Shown here in pieces: positions 54,938 through 63,471 of a stretch of 64,000 nucleotides of DNA. Origin of the DNA: Streptomyces sp. NRRL WC-3626 (lineage in GTDB: Bacteria; Actinomycetota; Actinomycetes; Streptomycetales; Streptomycetaceae); the NCBI RefSeq assembly GCF_000718785.1, contig NZ_JOCA01000021.1, positions 1 through 64,000 of the forward strand, in the 5' to 3' direction. The notes under the pieces were generated by a model. That model was given only the letters and a program-made list of their open reading frames with translations, had not been told where the DNA came from and searched no databases. Position 1 is the first letter of the stretch. Each line of letters starts with the position of its first letter. The position numbers were made by a program, and so were the translations under genes.

Positions 54938-55543
54938 TCACCGACTGTGGACGCTGACGGCGTAGCCGCCGCCGTCGTAAGGATCGGCGTCCCAGGTGGC
55001 GAAGCGGTCGACGAGGGTGAGGCCGGCCGCGGCGCAGCAGTCGTCGTACTCCGGCAGCGTGAGGCCGGGCGGCACGGGCAGGTGTGCTTCGTCCAGGCCG
55101 AAGCCCGCGACCAGCAGGCCGCCCGGACGCAGGGCGGCGGACAGGTTCTCGAGCACGGTGGTCTCGGTGCCGGGAGCGAGCAGCGGGAAGATATTGCCTG
55201 CGGCGACGACGAGATCGAAGTCCGGGGTGATGCCGAGCGGGACCGGCTCGAACTCCGCCAGATCATGCTGGAACCAGGGCAGTCCGGGTGCCTGCTTCCG
55301 TGCCACCGCCAGCATCGACGCGTCGAGATCCACCCCGACACAGTCGTATCCCAGCTCCGCGAGCCGGATCATGACCCGCCCGGTACCGCATCCTGCGTCC
55401 AGCACCCGTGCTCCGGCAGGCACGAGCGCGGCGCAGAACCGCGCCTCCCCATGCACGTCCTCGCCGCTACGGGCCAGGGCCGCGAACCGTGCGGCGTAGT
55501 CCTCTCCGGACGTCTTCCCGGCCAACTCGGTCCAGCGGTTCAT
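54938..55543 (-). CDS. Class I SAM-dependent methyltransferase
   Basis: The 201-residue protein has motif I VLDAGCGTGRV (about residue 50), VGVDLDASML and FDLVVAAGNIFPLL. The acceptor is unknown. ATG 55543 lies 6-7 nt after the minus-strand -10-like TACACT (55555-55550) with no Shine-Dalgarno, suggesting a leaderless mRNA. Confidence 0.87.
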   Translation of the reverse strand: MNRWTELAGKTSGEDYAARFAALARSGEDVHGEARFCAALVPAGARVLDAGCGTGRVMIRLAELGYDCVGVDLDASMLAVARKQAPGLPWFQHDLAEFEPVPLGITPDFDLVVAAGNIFPLLAPGTETTVLENLSAALRPGGLLVAGFGLDEAHLPVPPGLTLPEYDDCCAAAGLTLVDRFATWDADPYDGGGYAVSVHSR

Positions 55544-55840
55544 GAGGCCGAGTGTAGACCGGCCGGGTGGCCGCTCGAGGGAGCGGCCGGACCAGCGGTG
55601 CCGAGAACCGCCGCGGGGAAGGGCACCGCGCTGTCCACGCGCTTCCTCAGGGCGCGCCCCGGCACCACCGGCAGCACGGCGACGGAGGGGGCGGCAGGCC
55701 GGGGCGGTCCCGGCGTACGGGAAGAGGCCCGGGACGCCGGCCTCGCGTCCTCGGCCGGTACGAGGCGTCGCCCGTCCGGGAACCCCCTTCCGGGCACGGG
55801 CGTTGACAGGAGTTGCGGGGAGAGCGAGGGGAGGACGACT
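55544..55840. other. Intergenic region between methyltransferase and two-component system
   Basis: 297 bp with no supported gene. A perfect TTGACA (55803-55808) lies 32 bp before the response regulator, but I find no matching -10 at 16-18 bp, so the promoter is uncertain. Confidence 0.5.
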
Positions 55841-56521
55841 GTGACACAGGGACACTCACGGGATCCTTGGCGGCTGCTGTTGGTCGACGACGACCGGGAA
55901 CTGGCCGACATGCTCTCCGGCGTACTGCGGGAGGAGGGGTACGCGGTCGACATCGCGCCCGACGGGCAGCGCGGCCTGCATCTCGGCCTCTCCCGGCGGT
56001 ACGACGTGCTCGTCGTCGACCGGCGTCTGCCGGCACTCGACGGCCTCGACCTCCTGAGACGGTTACGGTCCCGCACCGTCCGCACGCCGGTCTTGCTGCT
56101 GACCGCGATGGGTGCGGTGCACGACCGGGTGGACGGGCTGGACGCCGGCGCCGACGACTACCTCGCCAAGCCGTTCGAGCTCGACGAACTGAGCGCCCGA
56201 TTACGGGCGTTGTGCCGACGGGCGCTCGACACCACCGATGTGCTCAGAATCGGATCGGGGCGTCTGCATGTGGGACGCCGGGAGGTCGAGCTGGCCAGCG
56301 GCGAGCAGGTCGCCCTCGCCGCCCGGGAGTTCGCGTTACTGTGGGCGCTCGCCTCGCGTCCGGCGATCGTGCACTCGCGGGCGGAGCTGCGCCGGCTGGT
56401 GTTCCAGGAGGCGCCCGCGTCCTCCATCGTCGACACCTACGTCTACTACCTCCGCCGCAAGCTCGGCCGGCAGATCGTGCGCACGGTCCGCGGTCTCGGC
56501 TACCGCCTGGGGCGGTTGTGA
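55841..56521 (+). CDS. OmpR-family response regulator with three TTA codons
   Basis: The 226-residue protein has a receiver domain (about 1-120; acidic DDDRE, phospho-acceptor Asp in VLVVDRRLP, Thr in LLLTAMG, Lys in LAKPFELDEL) and an OmpR winged helix (about 135-226; VHSRAELRRLVF...RTVRGLGYRLG). In-frame TTA codons occur at 56063, 56201 and 56336 (codons 75, 121, 166), so the protein should be made only when bldA tRNA is present. GTG 55841 follows GGAGG. It overlaps the kinase by 4 bp. Confidence 0.92.
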   Translation: MTQGHSRDPWRLLLVDDDRELADMLSGVLREEGYAVDIAPDGQRGLHLGLSRRYDVLVVDRRLPALDGLDLLRRLRSRTVRTPVLLLTAMGAVHDRVDGLDAGADDYLAKPFELDELSARLRALCRRALDTTDVLRIGSGRLHVGRREVELASGEQVALAAREFALLWALASRPAIVHSRAELRRLVFQEAPASSIVDTYVYYLRRKLGRQIVRTVRGLGYRLGRL

Positions 56522-57846
56522 GGCCGCCGCCCGCCGAGTGGGCGGCGGTGCGCCGGGCGCGTCTGCGGATCGCCGTGATCACCGGGACGATCATCACGCT
56601 GCTGATCACGGTCGTCGGCGGCATCTCGCACACCGTGATGGTGCGGGCGCAGAACGATCAGGTGTGGCGTGAGCTGCGCTACGGCGCGGGCTATGGCGAT
56701 CTTACCAGCCCTCCGGTGTGCACCTGGCTGTACGCACCCGGCACCACCCCCCTGTCCAACGCACCGGACGGATTCCCGTTGCGCGCCGACGTGAGCCGGG
56801 TGCGCGTCACCGGCGAGGCCGTGGAGCGCACCGTGGAGCGCAACCACACCGTCTACAGGGTGCGTACGCAGGTCAGGGCGGACGGGGACGTGGTGCAGGC
56901 GGTGTTCGACATGCGCTTCCAGCTGGCCGACCGCAACCATCTGTGGTTCGCACTGGGTGTGGCCGAACTGGTGGGACTGCTCGCCGCCGCCGTCACCGGG
57001 GCGCTCCTCGGGCGACGGGCCGTGGCCCCTCTGGCGGAGGCCCTCACCCGGCAGCATCAGTTCGTCACGGACGCCAGTCACGAGCTGCGCACCCCCATCA
57101 CCCAGATGCACACGCGGGCGCAGGTGCTGGCCCGGCAAGCGGCCGACCAGGATCTGCCGGTCCCGCATCGCGACGGGCTGGCCCGGCTGGTCGCCTCGGC
57201 CGGCCGGCTCGGCGAGGTGCTCGACGACCTGCTGCTGTCCGCGAGCCTCGCGGCAGGCCCGGCACGGCGGCCGGAACGCCGACCGGTCGATCTGGTCGCG
57301 CTGGCCCGGACCGTGGTGGCGGAGGAGGCGGACCGGGCGCGGGCCCGTCGTCTCACCGTCGTCGTGGACGGACCTCCACATCCCCTCCTCGTCGACGGCA
57401 TAGAGTCCGCGCTGCGCCGCGCCGCCGGTGAGCTGCTGTCCAACGCGATCAGCCACAGCCCGGCCGGGGGGCGGATCGAGGTGACGCTGTCGCGCTCCGC
57501 CGGCATGGCCGTACTGACCGTCACGGACTCCGGGCCCGGGTTCGAACCGGCGACGGTCGAGCAGCTGTTCCAGCGGTTCCACCGCGGCGACGGCGGACGG
57601 TACGGGCTGGGGCTCGCGCTGCTGCGGGAGGTCGTCACGCACCATCGGGGCACGGTCGCCGCCACCGGCCGTCCGGGCCACGGCGCCCGGTTCGTCATCC
57701 GGCTGCCGGAGTACGGGCCCCTGCCCGGCGTCCCGGCCCCCGCGGGTCCGGTCACGGCAGCTCGCGTGCGGCGAGCAGGCGTGCCGCGGCGCGGACGTCC
57801 GCGTCCAGCGGACGATCCGGCTCGACCGGGGGGATCACCTCGATGA
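56518..57846 (+). CDS. Membrane sensor histidine kinase
   Basis: The 442-residue kinase has two membrane helices (about 18-40 and 145-165) enclosing a 100-residue sensor domain with one Cys, the H-box DASHELRTPITQM (about 186) and N, G1 and G2 boxes (LLSNAISHSPAGG, VTDSGPGFEP, GRYGLGLALLREVV). GTG 56518 overlaps the regulator stop (GTGA). The 3' end overlaps the convergent lyase gene by 95 bp; the last 45 residues lie beyond the conserved domain. Confidence 0.9.
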   Translation: MRPPPAEWAAVRRARLRIAVITGTIITLLITVVGGISHTVMVRAQNDQVWRELRYGAGYGDLTSPPVCTWLYAPGTTPLSNAPDGFPLRADVSRVRVTGEAVERTVERNHTVYRVRTQVRADGDVVQAVFDMRFQLADRNHLWFALGVAELVGLLAAAVTGALLGRRAVAPLAEALTRQHQFVTDASHELRTPITQMHTRAQVLARQAADQDLPVPHRDGLARLVASAGRLGEVLDDLLLSASLAAGPARRPERRPVDLVALARTVVAEEADRARARRLTVVVDGPPHPLLVDGIESALRRAAGELLSNAISHSPAGGRIEVTLSRSAGMAVLTVTDSGPGFEPATVEQLFQRFHRGDGGRYGLGLALLREVVTHHRGTVAATGRPGHGARFVIRLPEYGPLPGVPAPAGPVTAARVRRAGVPRRGRPRPADDPARPGGSPR

Positions 57847-59269
57847 GGGCGTCGAGGAGTTCCGCGCAGCGCGGCGCGGTGGGGCGGCGGGCGCCGACGT
57901 GGACGGCCTGGCGCAGACCGAGCGCGAGCGAGCCGGCCAGCAGGCCGAGGAGCTCCGCCATGTCGAAGGAGCGCAGGGCGGCCTGGGTGCCGAACGGTAC
58001 GACGTCCTGGTTGTGCAGGTTCGTCGGCAGGCTCTGCATGCCTGCCGGTGTCGCGTTGCGGCGGATCTCCGCGACGAAGGCGGTGCCGGCCAGCTGGACG
58101 CCCTGGAGACCGTGCTGCAGGCCCGGTGCGGTGGCGAGCATCGGCGGCAGCCCTCCGTTGCGTGCCGGATCCGTCAGCAGGTCGAGCTGGCGTTCGGCGA
58201 GGTTGCCCAGCTGGGCGGTGACGGAGGCGAGCAGGTCGGCCGCGAACGCGGCGGGCTGCCCGAAGAAGTTCCCGCCATGCACCACCTTCCCGTTCTCCGC
58301 GTCGTCGTCGGGGAAGAACAGCGGGTTGTCGCTGACACCGCCGAGATCCGCGGCGACCACACCGTCGACGTAGCGCAGCGCGTCCTCGGCGGCGCCGAGC
58401 AACTGCGGGGCGCAGCGGATGCTGTACGGCTCCTGCAGCGGCCGGGTGCCGGAGGGGACGATGCCGGCGAGCGTCTCCCGCATCCGCGCGCCGGCGTCGA
58501 CCGCTCCGGTGTGGCCGTAGACGCGCAGCAGGTCTCCGTCGAGGAAACCCGGCTCGCAGCCGAGCGTGTCGGCCAGCAGACAGGTGAGGGCCATGAGTGA
58601 GCGGTGCGCGGTGCGGACGGTGTCGCGGGCGAGTGCCAGCGCGGCGGTGGTGACGGAGGTGCCGTTGACGAGGGCCAGCGCGTCGCGGCCGTCCAGTGCG
58701 AGCGGGCGGAGCCCGGCGGCGGTCAGTGCCTCAGCGGCCGGCATGCGGCGGCCGTCCACGTAGGCGTGCCCCCGCCCGCGCAGTGCCTGGGTGGCGTAGG
58801 CGAGCGGGATCAGGTCGCCGCTTGCGCCGACAGAGCCGTAGCGGGGGACCGCGGGCGAGAACGTCGTGGCGAACATCGCGGCGAGCCGGTCGACGACCTC
58901 CGTGGACACGCCGGAGAACCCCTGGGCGAGGGACCAGGTGCGCAGCAGGAGGGCGGCACGGCTGATCTCGTGCGGCAGGTCCGGTCCCTGACCGGCCCCG
59001 AGGTGGGCCAGGGTGTTGTCGCACTGATCCGCCTCGTCGGGGCGTCCGGCGTACCCCACGAGTGCGCCGAATCCGGTGGTGGCGCCGTAGATCCTGGGGG
59101 GTTCGCCACCGCCGTCACCGTGCCGCAGGCCGTGCAGGAACCGGCGGCCGCGGCCCAGCCGCGCCCGGACCTCGGCGTCCACGCCGACGGTGAGCGGCGT
59201 CGCGGCGCGGCGCAGAGCGGCGGGGTCCAGGGGGCCGGTGAGTGAGACCGTGTCCGTAGGGGTGAGCAC
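57752..59269 (-). CDS. MIO-type aromatic amino acid ammonia-lyase (tyrosine ammonia-lyase-like)
   Basis: The 505-residue protein has the MIO-forming Ala-Ser-Gly in GSVGASGDLIPLAY (about 149-151), YGATTGFG with the catalytic Tyr and RPLQEPYSIRCAPQLLG. The selectivity loop reads NTLAHLGAGQG: His-Leu at the position where tyrosine lyases have His-Leu, histidases Ser-His and phenylalanine lyases Phe-Leu. The whole resembles the Sam8 tyrosine ammonia-lyase style. The product would be p-coumarate; an aminomutase is not excluded. GTG 59269 with -10 TACGTT seven bases upstream implies a leaderless mRNA. Confidence 0.85.
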   Translation of the reverse strand: MLTPTDTVSLTGPLDPAALRRAATPLTVGVDAEVRARLGRGRRFLHGLRHGDGGGEPPRIYGATTGFGALVGYAGRPDEADQCDNTLAHLGAGQGPDLPHEISRAALLLRTWSLAQGFSGVSTEVVDRLAAMFATTFSPAVPRYGSVGASGDLIPLAYATQALRGRGHAYVDGRRMPAAEALTAAGLRPLALDGRDALALVNGTSVTTAALALARDTVRTAHRSLMALTCLLADTLGCEPGFLDGDLLRVYGHTGAVDAGARMRETLAGIVPSGTRPLQEPYSIRCAPQLLGAAEDALRYVDGVVAADLGGVSDNPLFFPDDDAENGKVVHGGNFFGQPAAFAADLLASVTAQLGNLAERQLDLLTDPARNGGLPPMLATAPGLQHGLQGVQLAGTAFVAEIRRNATPAGMQSLPTNLHNQDVVPFGTQAALRSFDMAELLGLLAGSLALGLRQAVHVGARRPTAPRCAELLDALIEVIPPVEPDRPLDADVRAAARLLAARELP

Positions 59270-59276
59270 GTCCGGA

Positions 59277-59324
59277 AACGTAGCCGGGGAATCTCAGAGC
59301 GCTCTGAATTCCGGTGACTAGCTT
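59277..59324. promoter_or_regulatory. Divergent leaderless promoters with a central 14-bp palindrome
   Basis: TACGTT (59282-59277, minus) precedes GTG 59269 by 7 nt; TAGCTT (59319-59324, plus) precedes ATG 59332 by 7 nt. Between them TCAGAGCGCTCTGA (59294-59307) is a perfect palindrome placed near both -35 regions, a likely single operator for the whole 62-bp gap. Confidence 0.55.
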
Positions 59325-59331
59325 CCGGAGC

Positions 59332-60906
59332 ATGACCCATGACTACCTGATCATCGGTGCGGGGCCCGCGGGACTCCAGCTTGCCGCCTTGCTCGAGCGG
59401 GACGGCGCGGACTACGTCGTTCTGGAGCGCGGCAGTGGTCCGGGTACGTTCTTCACGCGGTTCCCCCGGCACCGCTATCTGATCTCGAACAACAAGGTGC
59501 ACACGGGGTACGACGATCCGGAGCTGCGGCTGCGGATGGACTGGAACTCCCTGCTGAGCGACGACCCGGAGCTGCTGTTCACCCGGTACAGTCCCCGCTA
59601 CTTCCCGCCGGCCGACGACCTGGTGCGCTACCTGTCGGACTTCGCCTCCCGGACCGGGGTGCGCGTACTTTACGACACCACCGTCGAGAAGGTCTCCCGC
59701 GACTCCGGGGGGTTCACCGTCACCGACCACACGGGAAGGACGTGGCGGGCACGGCGTCTGGTGGCCGCCACCGGAGTGCCCGTACCGAACCTGCCGTCGA
59801 TCCCGGGCATCGAGCTCGCCGAACGCTACGACACGATCGACACCGATCCGAAGTCCTTCACCGATCAGCGTGTGCTCATCATCGGCCGGGGCAACTCCGC
59901 CTTCGAGACGGCCGAGAACCTGATGGAGACCGCGGCGGTCATCCACGTGGTCGGCTCGGGCTCGCTGAAGATGGCCTGGCGGACGCACTATGTGGGACAC
60001 CTGCGCGCGGTCTACAACAACTTTCTGGACAGCTACCAGCTGAAGTCGCAGAACGCTCTCCTCGACGGCCGGGTACTCGCGATCAGACGTGAGCCGGACG
60101 GTTTTCACGTGCCGGTCTCCTTCGAGCGGGTCGACGAGGTGGTCAAGGAGATCCGCTACGACCGGGTGATCGTCGCGACCGGCTTCCGGTTCGACGGCTC
60201 GGTCTTCGACGACACCTGCACGCCGGAGCTGATCGTCGACGGCCGCTTCCCGGAGCTGACGCCTCTCGGCGAGTCGGTCAACGTGCCCGGCCTGTACTTC
60301 GCGGGGACGCTGATGCAGGGCCGCGACTTCGGAAAAGCCACGACCGGCTTCATCCACGGCTTCCGCTACACGGTGCGGGCGCTGCACCGCGGACTGCGGC
60401 AGCGCCACGACAAGGTGCCCTGGCCGACGACGGTCCTCGGCCGGGCCATGGAGCGGGCCGTCGACACGGTGATCGCCCGCGTCAACCGGTCCTCCGCGCT
60501 GTGGCAGCAGTTCGCCGTCCTCGGTGACCTGCTGCTCCTCGACCCGGACGGCACACTGCGCTACGCCGAGGAGGTGCCGGTCGCCCATGTGCCGGGCGCC
60601 GTGGGCGCCGGGGACTTCGGTGAGGTGGACGCCTACGCGGTGATCACGCTGGAGTACGGGGAGGACCACGACCGGGTGGACCCCTTCGACGTCACCGCGG
60701 GCCGCAAGTCCCAGCAGGACGTGTCGGGCCTGGACGGACGCTATCTGCACCCGGTCGTCCGCTGGTACCGGGGCGGCGAGTTCGTCGCCGAGCACCACCT
60801 CGCCGAGAACCTGGAGAACGAGTGGGACAGCGAGGACGTCCACCGCGCCCCGCTGGACGCCTTTCTCACCACGCACCGGAGCCCGGCCGCCCCGGTGGCG
60901 CCGTGA
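59332..60906 (+). CDS. FAD/NAD(P)-dependent monooxygenase-like oxidoreductase (FOXRED2-like)
   Basis: The 524-residue protein has an FAD Rossmann motif GAGPAGLQLAALLE at the start and an NAD(P) motif IIGRGNSAFETAENL (about 185), with IVATGFRFD. The long C-terminal part (about 340-520) is of the FOXRED2-like type. It may hydroxylate or oxidise the cluster intermediate. ATG 59332 is chosen for the promoter position; GTG 59314 is an alternative. Its stop overlaps the next start by 4 bp (GTGA). Confidence 0.82.
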   Translation: MTHDYLIIGAGPAGLQLAALLERDGADYVVLERGSGPGTFFTRFPRHRYLISNNKVHTGYDDPELRLRMDWNSLLSDDPELLFTRYSPRYFPPADDLVRYLSDFASRTGVRVLYDTTVEKVSRDSGGFTVTDHTGRTWRARRLVAATGVPVPNLPSIPGIELAERYDTIDTDPKSFTDQRVLIIGRGNSAFETAENLMETAAVIHVVGSGSLKMAWRTHYVGHLRAVYNNFLDSYQLKSQNALLDGRVLAIRREPDGFHVPVSFERVDEVVKEIRYDRVIVATGFRFDGSVFDDTCTPELIVDGRFPELTPLGESVNVPGLYFAGTLMQGRDFGKATTGFIHGFRYTVRALHRGLRQRHDKVPWPTTVLGRAMERAVDTVIARVNRSSALWQQFAVLGDLLLLDPDGTLRYAEEVPVAHVPGAVGAGDFGEVDAYAVITLEYGEDHDRVDPFDVTAGRKSQQDVSGLDGRYLHPVVRWYRGGEFVAEHHLAENLENEWDSEDVHRAPLDAFLTTHRSPAAPVAP

Positions 60907-61973
60907 CGCTCCGGGAACTGCACGACAGCGCACGGAAGGCACTGGATCCGACGCGCTACGACTACGTGGCGGGCGGCGCGGGCGAGGAACGCGTCCTCGC
61001 CGGCAACGAGAAGGCGTTCGCCCGGTACGCGCTGCTGCCGAGGGTGCTGAGCGGCGGCGAGACGCGGGACACCGCCGTCGATCTGCCGGGGGCCCGGCAG
61101 GCGGCGCCGGTGATCGTCGCACCGACCGCCTTCCACCGGCTGGCGCACCCGGACGGGGAGCGGGCCACCGCCCGTGCCGCCGCGGCCGAGGGCGCCGTCC
61201 TGGTGACGGGGACCACCGCGACCACCGCGGTCCTCGACGTCGTCGCCGCGGCGCGCGAAACGGCGCCCGACCCTGCCGTGTGGTTCCAGCTGTATCTGCA
61301 CCCCCGCCGGGAGGTCACCGGGGCCCTCGTCCGGCGCGCCGAGGAGGCGGGCTGCACGGCGCTGGTGGTCACCGTCGACTCGCCGGTGTTCGGCCGGCAC
61401 ACCAGAGACCTGCGCAACGGGTTCACCGACCTGCCGCCCGGATTCGCCGCGGAGAACATGCGCGACCTGCCCGGCGCCGAGCCGGGCGCGCTCACCGCCA
61501 TCCCCATGTCCCCGGCGGTGCGCTGGCCGGACTTCGCCGAGTCCCTGCGCGGCACCTCGCTTCCCGTGCTGATCAAGGGGGTACTGCATCCGGACGACGC
61601 ACGCCTGGCCGTCGAGCACGGTGCGGCCGGGGTGATCGTCTCCAACCACGGGGGCCGCCAGTGCGACGCGGTCCCGGCAGCCGTGGACTGCCTGCCCGCC
61701 GTCGCCGAGGCGGTCGCGGGCCGTGTGCCGGTGCTGCTCGACGGAGGGGTGCGCCGGGGCAGCGACGTCGCGGTGGCGCTCGCGCTGGGCGCGAGCGCCG
61801 TCGGCGTGGGACGCCCGGTGGTATGGGGTCTGGCGGCCGAGGGGGAGACGGGGGTACGTCGGGTCCTGGCGACACTCTGCGACGAGTACGACCACACGCT
61901 CGCCCTGTGCGGCGGGCGCCGGAACGCCGATCTCACGGTCGACATGGTCGTACGGAACGGGGGACCGTGGTGA
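60903..61973 (+). CDS. FMN-dependent alpha-hydroxy-acid oxidase (4-hydroxymandelate oxidase-like)
   Basis: The 356-residue TIM barrel has YDYVAGGAGEE (substrate Tyr), WFQLYLHP, LIKGVLHPDDA and the active-site His in VSNHGGRQCD (about residue 249). The pattern is close to the Hmo oxidases of hydroxyphenylglycine pathways, so an aromatic alpha-hydroxy acid is a plausible substrate. GTG 60903 and the 61970 overlap show tight coupling in the operon. Confidence 0.87.
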   Translation: MTLRELHDSARKALDPTRYDYVAGGAGEERVLAGNEKAFARYALLPRVLSGGETRDTAVDLPGARQAAPVIVAPTAFHRLAHPDGERATARAAAAEGAVLVTGTTATTAVLDVVAAARETAPDPAVWFQLYLHPRREVTGALVRRAEEAGCTALVVTVDSPVFGRHTRDLRNGFTDLPPGFAAENMRDLPGAEPGALTAIPMSPAVRWPDFAESLRGTSLPVLIKGVLHPDDARLAVEHGAAGVIVSNHGGRQCDAVPAAVDCLPAVAEAVAGRVPVLLDGGVRRGSDVAVALALGASAVGVGRPVVWGLAAEGETGVRRVLATLCDEYDHTLALCGGRRNADLTVDMVVRNGGPW

Positions 61974-63337
61974 GGAACCGGACGGGGACGGAGGCATGGT
62001 GGCTGCCGCGCGCCGTAGTGGCGCTGCGGGTACGCATCTTCGAGAAGGTCAACGGCGACCGGGTGGTGACCCTGCCCGACGCCGCCCACGGGCCGGAGGT
62101 GTTCGAGCGGGTCTACGCCCACCCGGCCGCGAACGGACGGAGCGAGGGGGCGGGCCTGTCCGACCTGTTCTGGTACTGGCTGGCGCCGGGGCCCGAGGTG
62201 CACCAGGAGCACCTGGAGCCCGGCGAACGCTACGAGGACGTCGCCGCGACAACGCGGCGCATCCTGGCCGGGAACTCGGCCGAGCTCACGACGGCGGCCG
62301 CCCGCGCCGTCGCCGGTGCGCTGGACACGCTGCCGGACACACGGATCAGCCTCGTACGGCTGCGGGACCTGATGATGCCCGCGTGGGCCGAGTTCTGTTA
62401 CGAGCTGGTCTTCCGGGAGCCGTGTCCGCCCCGTGCCCGGGATCTGATCACCGCTCACGCCGATGACGTGATCACCGCGCTGAAGTGCACCGGTCTGCGC
62501 CATCCCCGGCGCCGGGCCCGGCTGACCGTTTATCTGCGGGACCGGGTCGCGGCCGGCCACGTTCCGCACCGGCTGCCCGCCTCCCTGTCGGTGCCGGAAC
62601 AGGTGCACTACCTGCAAGGGACCTTCTTCAACACGGCGGTCGTGCAACTGTCCGAGGCGACCGCGCACGTCCTGCTCGCCCTCGCCCGCCACCCGCGGGT
62701 GCAGCAGCGCCTGGCCGCCGGTCCCGAGGACGACCGGTACCTGACGCGGGTGCTCGACGAGACGATGCGGCTGTACCCGTTGTTCGGCATCGCCCACCGC
62801 ATCACCACGGGTGAGATCCCACTCGACGCGACGACGGTGCTGCCGGCCGGCTCCGTGGTGTGCTTCAGCTACCCCGGCTACCACGCCACCGGGTACGAAC
62901 GGCCCGACGTGTTCGACCCGGACCGCTGGACCCGCCTGACCGCCAAGGACGTTCATCACATCCCGTACGGCGTGGCGGCGAACCGTCCCTGTCCGGCCTG
63001 GCGGATCTCGCCGCTCGTGCTGCGGGCCGCGGTCCGCGAGGTGCTGGGCCGCTTCCGGCTGGACTCGACGGCCGCGCACACCCGCTCCAATCCGCACCGG
63101 GCGCCGTGTCTGCTGATTCCGCGCGGCCTGCCTGCCGAGCCCCGCCGCCTGCGCGCGTTGCGGAGCTTCGTCCGGCTGCGGGACGGTTTGGAGGACGTCA
63201 CCCGCGGCGTACGCCAGCTGGTGCTCGGCACGGTCATGGTCCTGCACGCCCGCCGACTGCGTCCGGCGGCACGGTACTTCGCCGAGCAGCGGGCAGGACG
63301 CTGTCCGGTCCCCCACCCGGGACGGGGGAACGGATGA
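61970..63337 (+). CDS. Atypical cytochrome P450
   Basis: The 455-residue protein has the ExxR motif DETMRLYP, the FDPDRW segment and a haem loop PYGVAANRPCPAW with the Cys ligand. The I-helix region reads TFFNTAVVQLSEATAHVL and lacks the usual acid-alcohol (A/G)GxxT pair, and the C-terminus is extended by about 60 residues. It may use peroxide or a substrate-assisted mechanism. GTG 61970 overlaps the oxidase stop by 4 bp. Confidence 0.85.
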   Translation: MRNRTGTEAWWLPRAVVALRVRIFEKVNGDRVVTLPDAAHGPEVFERVYAHPAANGRSEGAGLSDLFWYWLAPGPEVHQEHLEPGERYEDVAATTRRILAGNSAELTTAAARAVAGALDTLPDTRISLVRLRDLMMPAWAEFCYELVFREPCPPRARDLITAHADDVITALKCTGLRHPRRRARLTVYLRDRVAAGHVPHRLPASLSVPEQVHYLQGTFFNTAVVQLSEATAHVLLALARHPRVQQRLAAGPEDDRYLTRVLDETMRLYPLFGIAHRITTGEIPLDATTVLPAGSVVCFSYPGYHATGYERPDVFDPDRWTRLTAKDVHHIPYGVAANRPCPAWRISPLVLRAAVREVLGRFRLDSTAAHTRSNPHRAPCLLIPRGLPAEPRRLRALRSFVRLRDGLEDVTRGVRQLVLGTVMVLHARRLRPAARYFAEQRAGRCPVPHPGRGNG

Positions 63338-63471
63338 CCCGCACGGAGCCCGGCCCCGCGTCGCTTCCGGCAGTCGTGGCGATCCCGGCCGGCTTCCGGT
63401 TCCGCGGCGATCCGCGTCCGATCTTCTACAGGGTGGAGAACCGGCCTTGCCCGCGCAACCAGCTTCGCTGA
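63334..63471 (+). CDS. 45-residue ORF coupled to the P450
   Basis: ATG 63334 overlaps the P450 stop by 4 bp (ATGA) and the frame ends at 63471. The product begins MTRTEPGPASLPAVVAIPAG and ends FYRVENRPCPRNQLR. The PGPxxLP...FRxRGDP run resembles a P450 N-terminus, so it may be a remnant; alternatively it is a genuine small peptide. Its end overlaps the proposed MFS start by 25 bp. Confidence 0.4.
   Translation: MTRTEPGPASLPAVVAIPAGFRFRGDPRPIFYRVENRPCPRNQLR

Noticed and set aside
55803..55808. Perfect TTGACA as promoter of the two-component system
   Set aside because: No -10-like hexamer occurs at 16-19 bp, so on its own it is not enough to call a promoter.
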